Positions 53,108 to 62,181 are shown, counted from the stretch's first letter. The stretch is 64,000 nt of DNA from Arthrobacter sp. N199823 (GCF_002929705.1 NZ_PJIN01000005.1:124001-188000); one strand, 5' to 3'. The notes: generated by a model from the letters alone, not told the origin. Numbers and translations: made by a program.

Positions 53108-54574
53108 GTGGAACAAGTCACGCCAGCAACACTGAAGCAGGCTGGCAAGGTCATTGCCGTGCATCTGGCCTACCGGTCCAGGGCCGAACAGCGCGGGCGC
53201 AGCACTGCCAAGCCGTCCTATTTCCTCAAGGCCTCCTCGTCATTGAGCCTGAGTGGCTCCGCGATCGAGCGCCCTGCGGGCTGTGAACTGCTCGCCTACG
53301 AGGGTGAGATCGCCTTGGTCATCGGAACCGATGCCCGCCGGATCAGTCCGGACAACGCCTGGTCCCACGTTGGATACGTCACGGCCAGCAACGATCTGGG
53401 CGTGTACGACCTCAAATACGCCGATAACGGATCCAACGTCCGGTCCAAGTCCGGCGATGGCTTCACTCCTTTCGGCCCCGCCCTCGTGAGAGCTTCTGAG
53501 CTAGACCCAGCCGAGCTTCGGGTGCGCAGTTGGGTTAATGGTGAGCTCGTCCAGAACGACACCACCTCTGGCCTGCTCTTCGCATTCACCCAGATTGTGG
53601 CGGACTTGTCCCAGCTCATGACGCTGGAAGCGGGCGACATCATCCTCACTGGCACCCCGGCTGGCTCCTCGGTTGCCGTCCCCGGCGATGTCATCGAAGT
53701 CGAGGTGGACTCTCCCAACACCGGGCTCTCTACGGGCCGGCTGCGCACCGCCGTCGTTCAGGGCACCACAGAGTTCGCGGACTTTGGGAACGTCCCCAAG
53801 GCCACCGACGCCGACCGCGTCGACGCGTGGGGGTCAGCCGAAGCGGCCGGCCTGACACCAGCAGGTCTGAGCCCGGAACTCCGGCGCAAGCTGACCAACG
53901 TTGGCACGGCCACACTCAGCGCCCAGTTGCGCCAGCGTGGTTTGAACAACGTCAGCATTGACGGGCTCAAGTCCACTCGCCCGGAACTGCGGATCGCCGG
54001 TACGGCCCGCACCTTGCGCTTCGTCCCCAACCGCGAGGACCTTTTCAAGACCCATGGCGGCGGCTACAACGCCCAAAAACGCATCATCAATACGCTCAAT
54101 GAGGGAGAGGTATTAGTCATGGAGGCCCGCGGTGAGCCCGGAACCGGCACCGTCGGGGACATTCTGGCTCTGCGCGCGCAGATCAAGGGAGCCGCTGCCA
54201 TCATCACCGACGGTGGCGTACGCGATCTTGCCGCCGTTGCGGCGCTGGAGATGCCCACCTTTTTCGCCGGTGCGCATCCGGCCGTTTTGGGCCGCAAACA
54301 CATTCCCTGGGATACGGACCTGACCATCTCCTGCGGTGGCGCCACAGTCCAGCCCGGCGACATCATTGTCGGTGACTCGGACGGCGTCATTGTCATCCCT
54401 CCATCCCTGGCGGAGGAAGTTGCCGACTCTGCCATCCACCAGGAGTACGAGGAAAGATACATCGCCCAAATGGTCGCCGAAGGTCACAGCGTTGAGGGTC
54501 TTTACCCGATGAACGCAATCTGGAAGGAAAAATTTATTCAGTGGGCCACCACGCATCCCATCCCCCATTACTAA
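53108..54574 (+). CDS. FAH-family hydrolase/decarboxylase fused to RraA-like domain
   Basis: A 488-residue two-domain enzyme. Residues about 30-215 are a fumarylacetoacetate-hydrolase domain of the HpaG type: CELLAYEGEIALVIGTDARR, DLGVYDLKYADNGSNVRSKSGD and TLEAGDIILTGTPAGSS are the metal and substrate motifs. Residues about 245-488 are an RraA/aldolase-like domain with GGGYNAQKRIINTLN, ARGEPGTGTVGDI and AAAIITDGGVRD (metal-binding Asp). In the homoprotocatechuate pathway HpaG decarboxylates 5-oxopent-3-ene tricarboxylate and isomerises the product; usually two FAH domains do this. Here an RraA domain appears to stand in for one. GTG 53108 starts the operon; hpaE follows after 36 nt. Confidence 0.85.
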   Translation: MEQVTPATLKQAGKVIAVHLAYRSRAEQRGRSTAKPSYFLKASSSLSLSGSAIERPAGCELLAYEGEIALVIGTDARRISPDNAWSHVGYVTASNDLGVYDLKYADNGSNVRSKSGDGFTPFGPALVRASELDPAELRVRSWVNGELVQNDTTSGLLFAFTQIVADLSQLMTLEAGDIILTGTPAGSSVAVPGDVIEVEVDSPNTGLSTGRLRTAVVQGTTEFADFGNVPKATDADRVDAWGSAEAAGLTPAGLSPELRRKLTNVGTATLSAQLRQRGLNNVSIDGLKSTRPELRIAGTARTLRFVPNREDLFKTHGGGYNAQKRIINTLNEGEVLVMEARGEPGTGTVGDILALRAQIKGAAAIITDGGVRDLAAVAALEMPTFFAGAHPAVLGRKHIPWDTDLTISCGGATVQPGDIIVGDSDGVIVIPPSLAEEVADSAIHQEYEERYIAQMVAEGHSVEGLYPMNAIWKEKFIQWATTHPIPHY

Positions 54575-54610
54575 ACACTAAGAATTGACCACAGAAGAGG
54601 ACTTTCCGCA

Positions 54611-56116
54611 ATGGCTGAGCGCTACTTTCCGGACAACCTTCCCACTCGTATCCAGCACTACATTGACGGCAAATGTGTAGACTCCGTGGGCGGGGAGACT
54701 TTCGACGTGCTGGCCCCTGTCTCTAATGCCAACTACGCCACGGCCGCCGCCGGACAAAAGGCGGACGTCGATCTCGCCGTGGCCTCCGCCGCCAAAGCCT
54801 TCAACGAGGGCCCATGGCCTCGCATGAAGCCGCGGGAACGCGCCCGCATCTTGAACAGGATCGCCGACGCCGTCGAATCTCAAGAAGCTCGCTTGGCCGA
54901 GCTGGAGACCTTCGACTCCGGGCTACCCATCACCCAGGCCCACGGCCAGGCGTTGCGGGCAGCGGAGAACTTTCGCTTCTTCGCCGATCTCATCGTGGCG
55001 CAGTTTGACGATGCCATGAAGGTCCCTGGCGCCCAGATCAATTACGTGAATCGCAAACCGATCGGCGTCGCCGGGCTCATCACGCCGTGGAACACACCGT
55101 TTATGCTGGAGTCTTGGAAGCTGGCCCCGGCGATCGCGTCCGGGTGCACGGTGGTGCTTAAGCCGGCGGAGTTCACCCCGCTCTCTGCCTCACTCTGGGC
55201 CGGAATCTTTGAGGAAGCCGGGCTGCCACAAGGGGTCTTCAACCTGGTCAACGGGCTCGGAGAAGAGGCCGGGGACGCCCTGGTCAAGCACCCAGACGTG
55301 CCGCTGATCTCCTTCACGGGCGAGACCACTACGGGCCAGACCATCTTCCGCAACGCTGCAACGGGATTGAAGGGCCTGTCCATGGAGCTGGGCGGCAAGA
55401 GCCCGTGTGTGGTGTTCGCCGACGCTGACCTGGACGCCGCGATCGACTCGGCCCTGTTCGGTGTCTTCTCGCTCAACGGCGAGCGCTGTACAGCCGGCTC
55501 ACGCATTTTGGTGGAGCGAAGCAGCTATGACGAATTCTGTGAAAAGTTTGCCGCGCGCGCCAAGAACATCGTGGTAGGTGATCCGCATGACCCGAAGACC
55601 GAGGTAGGTGCGCTGGTGCACCCGGAACATTACAACAAGGTTATGTCGTACGTGGAAATCGGCAAGACCGAGGGCCGCCTGCTCGCTGGTGGCGGCCGCC
55701 CCGCGGGCCTGGAGACCGGTAACTATGTTGCCCCGACAGTCTTTGTCGATGTGGCCCCTGATGCGCGGATCTTCCAGGAGGAAATCTTCGGGCCCGTCGT
55801 TGCCATCACGCCGTTTAAGAACGACGACGAGGCGCTGGCTTTGGCGAACGGCGTCAAGTACGGACTTGCCGCATACATTTGGACGCAGAACCTCACCCGG
55901 GCACACAACTTTGCCCAGAACGTTGAAGCTGGCATGGTGTGGCTGAATAGCCATAATGTCCGTGATTTGCGCACCCCGTTTGGCGGTGTCAAGGCATCCG
56001 GACTGGGCCACGAGGGTGGCTTCCGTTCGATCGATTTCTACACGGACCAACAAGCTGTGCACATCACGCTCGGCACCGTCCAGACTCCTAAATTTGGTGC
56101 TGCCGCCACGTACTGA
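54611..56116 (+). CDS. hpaE: 5-carboxymethyl-2-hydroxymuconate semialdehyde dehydrogenase
   Basis: A 501-residue aldehyde dehydrogenase. The catalytic Glu lies in LSMELGGKSPCVVF and the nucleophile Cys in FSLNGERCTAGSRILV; NAD is bound by the Rossmann domain including GLITPWNTPFML and SFTGETTTGQTI. It oxidises the semialdehyde formed by ring cleavage of homoprotocatechuate. The neighbours (FAH-RraA and HpaD) support the precise assignment over a general aldehyde dehydrogenase. AGAAGAGGACTT precedes the start. Confidence 0.92.
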   Translation: MAERYFPDNLPTRIQHYIDGKCVDSVGGETFDVLAPVSNANYATAAAGQKADVDLAVASAAKAFNEGPWPRMKPRERARILNRIADAVESQEARLAELETFDSGLPITQAHGQALRAAENFRFFADLIVAQFDDAMKVPGAQINYVNRKPIGVAGLITPWNTPFMLESWKLAPAIASGCTVVLKPAEFTPLSASLWAGIFEEAGLPQGVFNLVNGLGEEAGDALVKHPDVPLISFTGETTTGQTIFRNAATGLKGLSMELGGKSPCVVFADADLDAAIDSALFGVFSLNGERCTAGSRILVERSSYDEFCEKFAARAKNIVVGDPHDPKTEVGALVHPEHYNKVMSYVEIGKTEGRLLAGGGRPAGLETGNYVAPTVFVDVAPDARIFQEEIFGPVVAITPFKNDDEALALANGVKYGLAAYIWTQNLTRAHNFAQNVEAGMVWLNSHNVRDLRTPFGGVKASGLGHEGGFRSIDFYTDQQAVHITLGTVQTPKFGAAATY

Positions 56117-56158
56117 GCAGCGTACCCAACAACCCTTACTCAACGAGGAGTCCGCCCC

Positions 56159-57256
56159 ATGACTGATTTTATCCCCACCCCCACCGTTGCCGCCCCGGAC
56201 ATTGTCCGCTGTGCGTATGTGGAGTTGATCGTCACCGACCTGTCCAAATCCCGTGAATTCTATGTCAACGTCCTGGGCCTGCACGTCACGCAGGAAGACG
56301 AAAGAACCATCTATTTACGCTCCTTGGAGGAATTCATCCACCACAATCTGGTGCTCCGCGAGGGCCCGATTGCAGCCGTCGCGGCCCTGGCCTATCGGGT
56401 GAGGTCCCCGGCTGAAGTGGACGCAGCCGAGGTCTACTACAAGCTACTCGGGTGCCGCACCGAACGCCGGGAGAACGGCTTCGTCACCGGCATCGGCGAC
56501 GCCGTCCGCGTTGAGGACCCGTTGGGTTTCCCCTACGAGTTCTTCTACGAAACTGAGCATGTGGAGCGTCTGACCCAGCGCTATGATCTCTACTGCCCTG
56601 GCGAACTGGTCCGCCTAGACCATTTCAATCAGGTCACCCCCGATGTCCCGAAGGGCCGCAAATACCTGGAGGACCTGGGCTTCCGCGTCTCCGAAGACAT
56701 CAAGGACTCCGACGGGGTCACTTATGCTGCCTGGTTGCACCGCAAGCAGACCGTCCATGACACGGCCCTGACCGGAGGTGACGGTCCACGCATGCACCAC
56801 ATGGCCTTCGCCACCCATGAGAAGCACAACATCATCCAAATCTGCGACAAGATGGGTGCCCTGCGTATCTCGGATCGGATTGAGCGCGGTCCCGGCCGCC
56901 ACGGCGTGTCCAACGCCTTCTACCTCTACATCCTGGATCCGGATGATCACCGTGTCGAGATCTACACGCAGGACTACTACACCGGCGACCCGGACAACCC
57001 CACCATCACCTGGGACGTTCACGACAACCAACGCCGCGACTGGTGGGGCAATCCGGTAGTCCCCTCCTGGTACACCGAGGCCTCACTGGTCCTAGATCTG
57101 GACGGCAATCCTCAGCCCGTTGTTGAGCGGACACAAGCGTCCGAAATGATGGTCACCGTTGGCGCCGACGGCTTCTCCTACACCCGGGCTCAGGGCGATG
57201 CTATCAACGGTGAACCGGCAGAAGAGATCGGGTTCAAAATGGGCAACCAGCTCTAG
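56159..57256 (+). CDS. hpaD: Homoprotocatechuate 2,3-dioxygenase (extradiol)
   Basis: A 365-residue type I extradiol dioxygenase with two VOC-type modules that opens the ring of 3,4-dihydroxyphenylacetate. The metal ligands fall at His155 (DHFNQV), His214 (MHHMAFA) and Glu267 (RVEIYTQ), the same numbering as in the Brevibacterium fuscum iron enzyme and the Arthrobacter manganese enzyme MndD, and the length (365) is also the same. The C-terminal QPVVERTQASEMMVTVGADG lid is kept. Metal preference (Fe or Mn) cannot be read from the ligands. It follows hpaE by 42 nt; hpaH begins 91 nt later. Confidence 0.95.
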   Translation: MTDFIPTPTVAAPDIVRCAYVELIVTDLSKSREFYVNVLGLHVTQEDERTIYLRSLEEFIHHNLVLREGPIAAVAALAYRVRSPAEVDAAEVYYKLLGCRTERRENGFVTGIGDAVRVEDPLGFPYEFFYETEHVERLTQRYDLYCPGELVRLDHFNQVTPDVPKGRKYLEDLGFRVSEDIKDSDGVTYAAWLHRKQTVHDTALTGGDGPRMHHMAFATHEKHNIIQICDKMGALRISDRIERGPGRHGVSNAFYLYILDPDDHRVEIYTQDYYTGDPDNPTITWDVHDNQRRDWWGNPVVPSWYTEASLVLDLDGNPQPVVERTQASEMMVTVGADGFSYTRAQGDAINGEPAEEIGFKMGNQL

Positions 57257-57347
57257 ACCGCAAATACCGAGAACCGGCGCGGACCGCCTTCGCCGTGAGA
57301 GACATTTGGCACTTGGCGCAAGCCCGTCGATAGTTAGGAGACACACC

Positions 57348-58133
57348 ATGCTTGACGATGACACCATTGCACTCATTGCCGATGAACTAGTTGAGGCTGG
57401 ACGCACCCGGATGCCGATGCCGCGGCTGACGGCACGCTATCCGGAGATGACGGTTGAGGACTCTTACCGGGTCCAGGACTTGTGGCGGCAACGCGGCGAG
57501 GCTGCAGGCCGCGTCCTGGGCGGGCACAAAATTGGGCTGACGTCCAAGGCCATGCAGTATGCCACGGGCATCACGGAACCGGACTTCGGCATCATTTTCA
57601 AGGACATGATCCTGGAAAACGGCTCAACGGTTCAGTGGAAGCAATACTCGCACCCGCGTATCGAGGTGGAGCTGGCGTTCCTGCTCAAGGAGGACATCAG
57701 CGGCCCGGACGCCACCATCTTCGACGTTCTCCGAGCTACCGAGTACGTGGTGCCGGCCCTGGAAATTCTCGATTCACGGATCGAGATGGAAGGCCGGACC
57801 ATCGTAGACACCATCAGCGACAACGCCGCCTTGGGTGCCATGGTGGTGGGCGGGACGCCGGTTAAACCTGATGCTCTGGACCTGCGCTGGGTCTCGGCCC
57901 TGCTGTACAAGAACCAAACCATCGAGGAGACAGGCGTTGCCGCAGGCGTGTTGAACCATCCGGCCCAGGGCGTGTCCTGGCTGGCCAACAAGATCGCCCC
58001 GCACGGGGATACGCTCAAGGCTGGCGAGCTCATCCTCGCCGGCTCCTTCACACGCCCCATGTGGGTCAATGAAGGGGACACGGTTTTTGCCGACTACGGA
58101 AAGCTGGGCACCATCACATGTCACTTCGCCTAA
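57348..58133 (+). CDS. hpaH: 2-oxo-hept-4-ene-1,7-dioate hydratase
   Basis: A 261-residue hydratase that adds water to the dienoate produced by decarboxylation and isomerisation in the pathway. The family motifs are GGHKIGLTSKAMQYATGI near residue 58, RIEVELAFLLKEDISGPDAT and GELILAGSFTRPMWVNEGD near the C terminus. ATG 57348 with TTAGGAG 8 nt upstream was chosen; a longer frame starting at 57159 runs inside hpaD and is a shadow. It overlaps hpaI by 16 nt. The enzyme belongs to the same MhpD-type hydratase fold, but the genomic context makes HpaH specific. Confidence 0.92.
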   Translation: MLDDDTIALIADELVEAGRTRMPMPRLTARYPEMTVEDSYRVQDLWRQRGEAAGRVLGGHKIGLTSKAMQYATGITEPDFGIIFKDMILENGSTVQWKQYSHPRIEVELAFLLKEDISGPDATIFDVLRATEYVVPALEILDSRIEMEGRTIVDTISDNAALGAMVVGGTPVKPDALDLRWVSALLYKNQTIEETGVAAGVLNHPAQGVSWLANKIAPHGDTLKAGELILAGSFTRPMWVNEGDTVFADYGKLGTITCHFA

Positions 58134-58927
58134 CACCGGAGCCATCATTCAAGGACGCCCTGGCAGCAACCGAACGCCCATTGGCCGGCATGTGGGTTTG
58201 CTCGGGCAGCCCGCTGGTGGCGGAGATCTGCGCGGGGGCTTCCCTGGACTGGCTGCTGATCGACGCCGAGCACAGCCCCAACGGGCTCGAGGGGATTCTG
58301 GCGCAACTTCAAGCCGTCAATGGATACCCGGTAACAGCTGTTGTGCGCCCGCCTGCCAATGACACTGTACTCATCAAGCAGTATCTGGATCTGGGCGTGC
58401 AGTCCCTGCTGATCCCCATGGTCAACACGGCCGACGACGCTGCTGCCGCGGTGTCCGCCGCCCACTACCCTCCGCTCGGCGTCCGCGGCGTGGGCTCGGC
58501 ACTGGCCCGCTCCGCACGCTGGAACCGCATTCCGGACTATCTGGCCCGGGCCAGCGAAACCATCACCGTGATCGTCCAGATTGAATCAACTCAGGCTGTG
58601 GACAACGTAAAAGAAATTCTCGCCGTTGAGGGGATCGACGCCGTCTTCATCGGCCCCTCGGATCTGGCCGCATCCATGGGTGTGCTGGGTCAGCAGGATC
58701 ATCCGGACGTGGTGGCCGCCGTCGAGCATTGCATCAAGGTCGCCAAGGCGGCTGGCAAGCCCGTGGGCGTCAACGCCTTTGCGGAGGCAACAGCCCGCCG
58801 CTACCTGGACGCAGGCGTTGATTTCATCTTGGTCGGCGCGGACGTCGCCATGCTAGCCCGGGGCAGCGAAGCCCTCGCCGCCCGGTACGCCCGGTACGCT
58901 GACACCGGCCTCACTGCAAGCCACTGA
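58118..58927 (+). CDS. hpaI: 4-hydroxy-2-oxoheptane-1,7-dioate aldolase
   Basis: A 269-residue class II pyruvate aldolase of the HpcH/HpaI family, which cleaves the product of HpaH into pyruvate and succinic semialdehyde. Motifs: LDWLLIDAEHSPNGLEG (catalytic His near residue 50), VIVQIESTQAVDN (metal-binding Glu) and GIDAVFIGPSDLAASMG (metal-binding Asp). Its ATG lies within the last codons of hpaH (16-nt overlap). It ends the operon; a GTACTG/CAGTAC hairpin (58934-58953) is all that separates it from the convergent hydroxylase gene. Succinic semialdehyde dehydrogenase is not in this window. Confidence 0.94.
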   Translation: MSLRLTPEPSFKDALAATERPLAGMWVCSGSPLVAEICAGASLDWLLIDAEHSPNGLEGILAQLQAVNGYPVTAVVRPPANDTVLIKQYLDLGVQSLLIPMVNTADDAAAAVSAAHYPPLGVRGVGSALARSARWNRIPDYLARASETITVIVQIESTQAVDNVKEILAVEGIDAVFIGPSDLAASMGVLGQQDHPDVVAAVEHCIKVAKAAGKPVGVNAFAEATARRYLDAGVDFILVGADVAMLARGSEALAARYARYADTGLTASH

Positions 58928-58966
58928 AAATCCGTACTGATATGTACCAGTACCGACGAAGGGCAG

Positions 58967-60853
58967 TTACCGCGTCTTCAGGATTTTCACGAAGAAGTCT
59001 CCAAGTTCCGCCGTGGCGGTCAGCGGCAGAACATTGGCCACGTACTGGTCCGGGCGGACCACCACAACCACGCCGTCGCGGCTAAGTCCGCGCACGTCGA
59101 AGATGTCATTGCCGGGAACGGTCCCGTAGACCAACTCGTAGTCGGTGAGCGCAAACGGGCCAACCAGCGGCTTGAAGACTGCCGGGACAGCATTGATGTC
59201 GATGTCCTCGTGCTTCTGCTGGTAGATGGCCTTCACGTCGAACCAGGCATCGACGTCGAGCCCCTTTGGTGTTGCCGTGAGGGGCGATTCCGGCGCGGCA
59301 GAAAGCCACTGCGCAAAATCGGCCAGGGGCGATGGTGCACCAGCCGGTGACGGGTCTGCGAAGACGTAGATCCGCCACCGACCATCGGCCGTTGCCTGAT
59401 GCCCTAGATGGACTGGATTAGTGTCGCAGACTCGGGACACCAACGCCGATTTGAAACGCTTTCCTAGGGGGAATCCTTCGGCCAACTTTTGGTATTTGGG
59501 TCCTGCCGTGAGCATCGACTCGGCATATTCGGTCATAAATCCTGCCGGGAACTCGGCGGTGCGCACATAGAAGTCTTCCAAGTCCGTCGGGTGGTCAAAC
59601 TCCTCCGGCTTCTTGGCCATCATCGAGGACCATTCCTTGTCGAAATCGATGAGGTTTTTCGCAACCACTTGACGCTCTGCCGAGTAGGTGGACAACAGCT
59701 TCTCCGGGCTACGCCCTTCCAATACGTGGGCCAGCTTCCAGCCGATATTGAAGCCGTCCTGCATGGAAACGTTCATGCCCTGGCCAGCCTTGGCACTGTG
59801 CGTGTGGCAGGCATCGCCGGTAATGAAGACGCGCGGAGACCGGGATCCTATCTGCTCAGGAACAACGTCGTCGAAGCGGTCAGTCAGCCGGTGACCAACC
59901 TCGTAAACACTGTGCCAGGCCACGTTACGCACCTCGAGGGTATAGGGATGCAGGATCGCGTTGGCCTTGGCAATGATCGCTTCCATGCTGGTTGTGCGCA
60001 CGGCGCCGTGGTCCCCCTCGGTCACCACTCCTAGGTCGATGTACATGCGGCAGAGGTGTCCACCCTCGCGGGGGATGTGCAGAATGGAGCCGCCATCGTG
60101 CGACTGAATGGCGCACTTGAGCCGAATGTCAGGGAAGTCCGTGGAGACCAACACATCCATGACACCCCATGCGTGATTGGCTTGGTCCCCTGTCATGGTG
60201 CAGCCAATCGACGCGCGGACCTTGCTTCGAGCGCCGTCGGAGCCAACAACGTACTTGGCGCGGATAGTACGTAAGGTACCCTCCTCTGGGCCCATACTGC
60301 GCATGAGGGTGACCTTGACGGGGTAGTCCTGCTCGTCGTCGACCTCTAGTGTCTGGAAGTCCCAGCCATAGTCTGGACTCATGCGTGTGGGTGAGTTGGC
60401 CATGAACTCGGTAAAGTAATCCAATACCCGCGCTTGGTTGACAATGAGGTGCTTGAACTCACTGATACCCGTGGTGTCGTCGACGGCGCGGCCGCTGCGG
60501 ACAATGCAGGTGGGGTCCTGCGGATCGGGCTGCCAAAACGCCATCTCGGTGATCCGGTAGGCCTCTGCAACAATCCGTTCCGCGAAGCCGAATGCCTGAA
60601 AAGTTTCAACGCTGCGGGCTTGGATTCCGTCAGCCTGACCGATCGCGAGCCGACCATCCCGGCGCTCCACGATCCTCGTGGTGATACCCGGGAACGCAGA
60701 AAGCTGCGCCGCGGTCAGCATGCCCGCCGGGCCCGATCCAACAATGAGCACATCCACCTCGTCGGGAAGCTTCTCGGGACGGTCAATGCCGGTCCCGGCC
60801 ACTGCTTGAATGCGCGGGTCACCGGAAACATATCCGTGGTGGTGGAACTGCAC
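58967..60853 (-). CDS. FAD-dependent aromatic hydroxylase (phenol 2-monooxygenase/3-hydroxybenzoate 4-monooxygenase type)
   Basis: A 628-residue single-component flavin monooxygenase. Motifs: FAD pyrophosphate site DVLIVGSGPAGMLTA (about residue 38), the DG motif YVVGSDGARSKVR and the second FAD motif VFITGDACHTHSAKAGQGMN near residue 345. The C-terminal thioredoxin-like domain (residues 470-628) is present, so the protein is full length for the MobA/PheA group. It hydroxylates a phenolic ring using NADPH and oxygen. Lying convergent with hpaI, it may supply the dihydroxylated aromatic substrate, for example hydroxyphenylacetate or hydroxybenzoate. ATG follows GAGGAGATTCT. The upstream gap holds direct TCTGTTCA repeats. 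Confidence 0.9.
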   Translation of the reverse strand: MQFHHHGYVSGDPRIQAVAGTGIDRPEKLPDEVDVLIVGSGPAGMLTAAQLSAFPGITTRIVERRDGRLAIGQADGIQARSVETFQAFGFAERIVAEAYRITEMAFWQPDPQDPTCIVRSGRAVDDTTGISEFKHLIVNQARVLDYFTEFMANSPTRMSPDYGWDFQTLEVDDEQDYPVKVTLMRSMGPEEGTLRTIRAKYVVGSDGARSKVRASIGCTMTGDQANHAWGVMDVLVSTDFPDIRLKCAIQSHDGGSILHIPREGGHLCRMYIDLGVVTEGDHGAVRTTSMEAIIAKANAILHPYTLEVRNVAWHSVYEVGHRLTDRFDDVVPEQIGSRSPRVFITGDACHTHSAKAGQGMNVSMQDGFNIGWKLAHVLEGRSPEKLLSTYSAERQVVAKNLIDFDKEWSSMMAKKPEEFDHPTDLEDFYVRTAEFPAGFMTEYAESMLTAGPKYQKLAEGFPLGKRFKSALVSRVCDTNPVHLGHQATADGRWRIYVFADPSPAGAPSPLADFAQWLSAAPESPLTATPKGLDVDAWFDVKAIYQQKHEDIDINAVPAVFKPLVGPFALTDYELVYGTVPGNDIFDVRGLSRDGVVVVVRPDQYVANVLPLTATAELGDFFVKILKTR

Positions 60854-60901
60854 AAGAATCTCCTCACTACATTGTGAGCGGTTCGTTCACCACCACTCTT
60901 G

Positions 60902-60960
60902 TCTGTTCAGTATCTGTTCATCAAGATCTAATAGCGCACACTAAGCAAAATTATGTGTGC
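60902..60960. promoter_or_regulatory. Candidate regulator sites upstream of the hydroxylase gene
   Basis: Two direct copies of TCTGTTCA at 60902-60909 and 60913-60920, 11 bp apart (one helical turn), and a palindromic GCACAC-N13-GTGTGC pair at 60936-60960. Both are 50-107 nt upstream of the start at 60853, suitable for an activator or repressor. No cognate regulator gene is adjacent. Confidence 0.4.
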
Positions 60961-61058
60961 CAGGTCACGCATATGGATGGCGTACGCTGCCATCAAGGAC
61001 GCATTTTCACAACGCTCTTGAACCGGACGGCCCCTTCCATGGCGCGCTCATATGCCCC

Positions 61059-61094
61059 CGCTTTTCGCGCAATTAAGGACATGCGCGAAAAGCG
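61059..61094 (-). terminator. Hairpin after the APH-like kinase gene
   Basis: Arms CGCTTTTCGCGCA (61059-61071) and TGCGCGAAAAGCG (61082-61094) pair perfectly over 13 bp with a 10-nt loop, starting 8 nt after the minus-strand stop at 61102. There is no U-run on the minus strand. Confidence 0.75.
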
Positions 61095-61101
61095 CGCCTC
61101 G

Positions 61102-62181
61102 CTACGGCAGCCGGGCTGCGTGCGCAGCCGCGGTTTCCAGCAATCGCGGTACGCCGGACTCCAAAGCTTTCCCAAAATCCCCGCCATCGGCGCGCTCGCC
61201 GTTCTTCCAGCGCGTGTAAATGGCCTCGCTGAAAACGGCGGCCTTCCACAGCGCGAGCGCCTGGTACCAGGGCAGCGCCGACAAATCCAGGCCAAGGTGC
61301 GCGTTGTAGCGTTGCGCCAACTCGACGCGGTCCAAGTATCCGGGCTGCCCCGTCACGGGCGTGAGCTCCAGCAGTGTGGCGGGCGTTCCGGTCTGCGCAT
61401 ACGTGGCGCTCAGGTAGCCGAGATCGGCCAGCGGGTCACCCAGCGTTGCCATCTCCCAATCCAGGACGCTCTTCACATGCGCGGGACCCTGCCGGGCGAA
61501 CATCAGGTTCCCGAGCCGGTAGTCGCCGTGGATCACAGCGTTGCGCTGCGTGTCCGGCCGGTTCGATTCCAGCCACTTGGCCAGCTCCGCCACCTGCGGC
61601 AGATCCCGTGTGGCGCCCATGTCCCACAGCGCTGCAAACCGTGCGAGCTGCCGTTTCAAGTACCCCTCGGGGCGTCCGATTCCGGCGATGTCGCCGCTAC
61701 CAATGTCCACAGCGTGCAGCCGCACCAGCATGTCCACGGCGGCCTCACTCGTGGCGCGGCGCTGGGCGGGCGCGTCCAGGTGTGCCGGAATTACATCCGT
61801 GATGACGTCGCCCACCACATGGTTCATCACGTAAAAAGGCACGCCAAGCACGTTCTCATTCGCGCACACGGCCAGGATTTTCGGCACCGGGATACCCAGC
61901 GGCGCCAGCAGCGACTGAATGTGCGCCTCCCGGACCATGTCATGCGTGGACGGCGGCAGCGGTGGCCGTGGTCCTCTGCGAAGCACGACGTCGGATCCCT
62001 TGCGTTTGATCCTAAACGTCACGTTGGACTGGCCCCCACCGATGCGGCGGGCGTGCACGGGCCCGGCTCCGATGCCGTGGGCATCGAGGAATTCCTCCAC
62101 CCGATCCAAAATTAGCAGGGGCGGCGCGTCCTGGCGCTCTGCTTCGGCGGTGGTCTGCACAATGTCCTGGCTGGCGCCCAT
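61102..62181 (-). CDS. APH-fold phosphotransferase, LvaA/ACAD10-11-kinase-like
   Basis: A 359-residue aminoglycoside-phosphotransferase-fold kinase. The catalytic loop is VIHGDYRLGNLMF (Brenner motif H-x-D-x4-N), and the metal site is VLDWEMATLGDPLADLG. The N-terminal segment IGGGQSNVTFRI with VVLRRGP supplies the ATP-binding lobe. This group is close to the kinase domain fused to acyl-CoA dehydrogenase in ACAD10/11 and to LvaA, which phosphorylates 4-hydroxyacyl-CoA. ATG 62181 shares its A with the TGA of the acyl-CoA dehydrogenase (TGATG), so the two are tightly coupled. A drug-resistance role is unlikely in this context. Confidence 0.88.
   Translation of the reverse strand: MGASQDIVQTTAEAERQDAPPLLILDRVEEFLDAHGIGAGPVHARRIGGGQSNVTFRIKRKGSDVVLRRGPRPPLPPSTHDMVREAHIQSLLAPLGIPVPKILAVCANENVLGVPFYVMNHVVGDVITDVIPAHLDAPAQRRATSEAAVDMLVRLHAVDIGSGDIAGIGRPEGYLKRQLARFAALWDMGATRDLPQVAELAKWLESNRPDTQRNAVIHGDYRLGNLMFARQGPAHVKSVLDWEMATLGDPLADLGYLSATYAQTGTPATLLELTPVTGQPGYLDRVELAQRYNAHLGLDLSALPWYQALALWKAAVFSEAIYTRWKNGERADGGDFGKALESGVPRLLETAAAHAARLP

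Noticed and set aside
60874-62115. 413-codon plus-strand frame opposite the kinase gene
   Set aside because: Arg/His-rich antisense translation with no domain; the minus-strand kinase has all catalytic motifs.
61102-62181. Aminoglycoside resistance kinase
   Set aside because: The fold is APH, but the tight coupling to an acyl-CoA dehydrogenase and SDR points to acyl-CoA metabolism.
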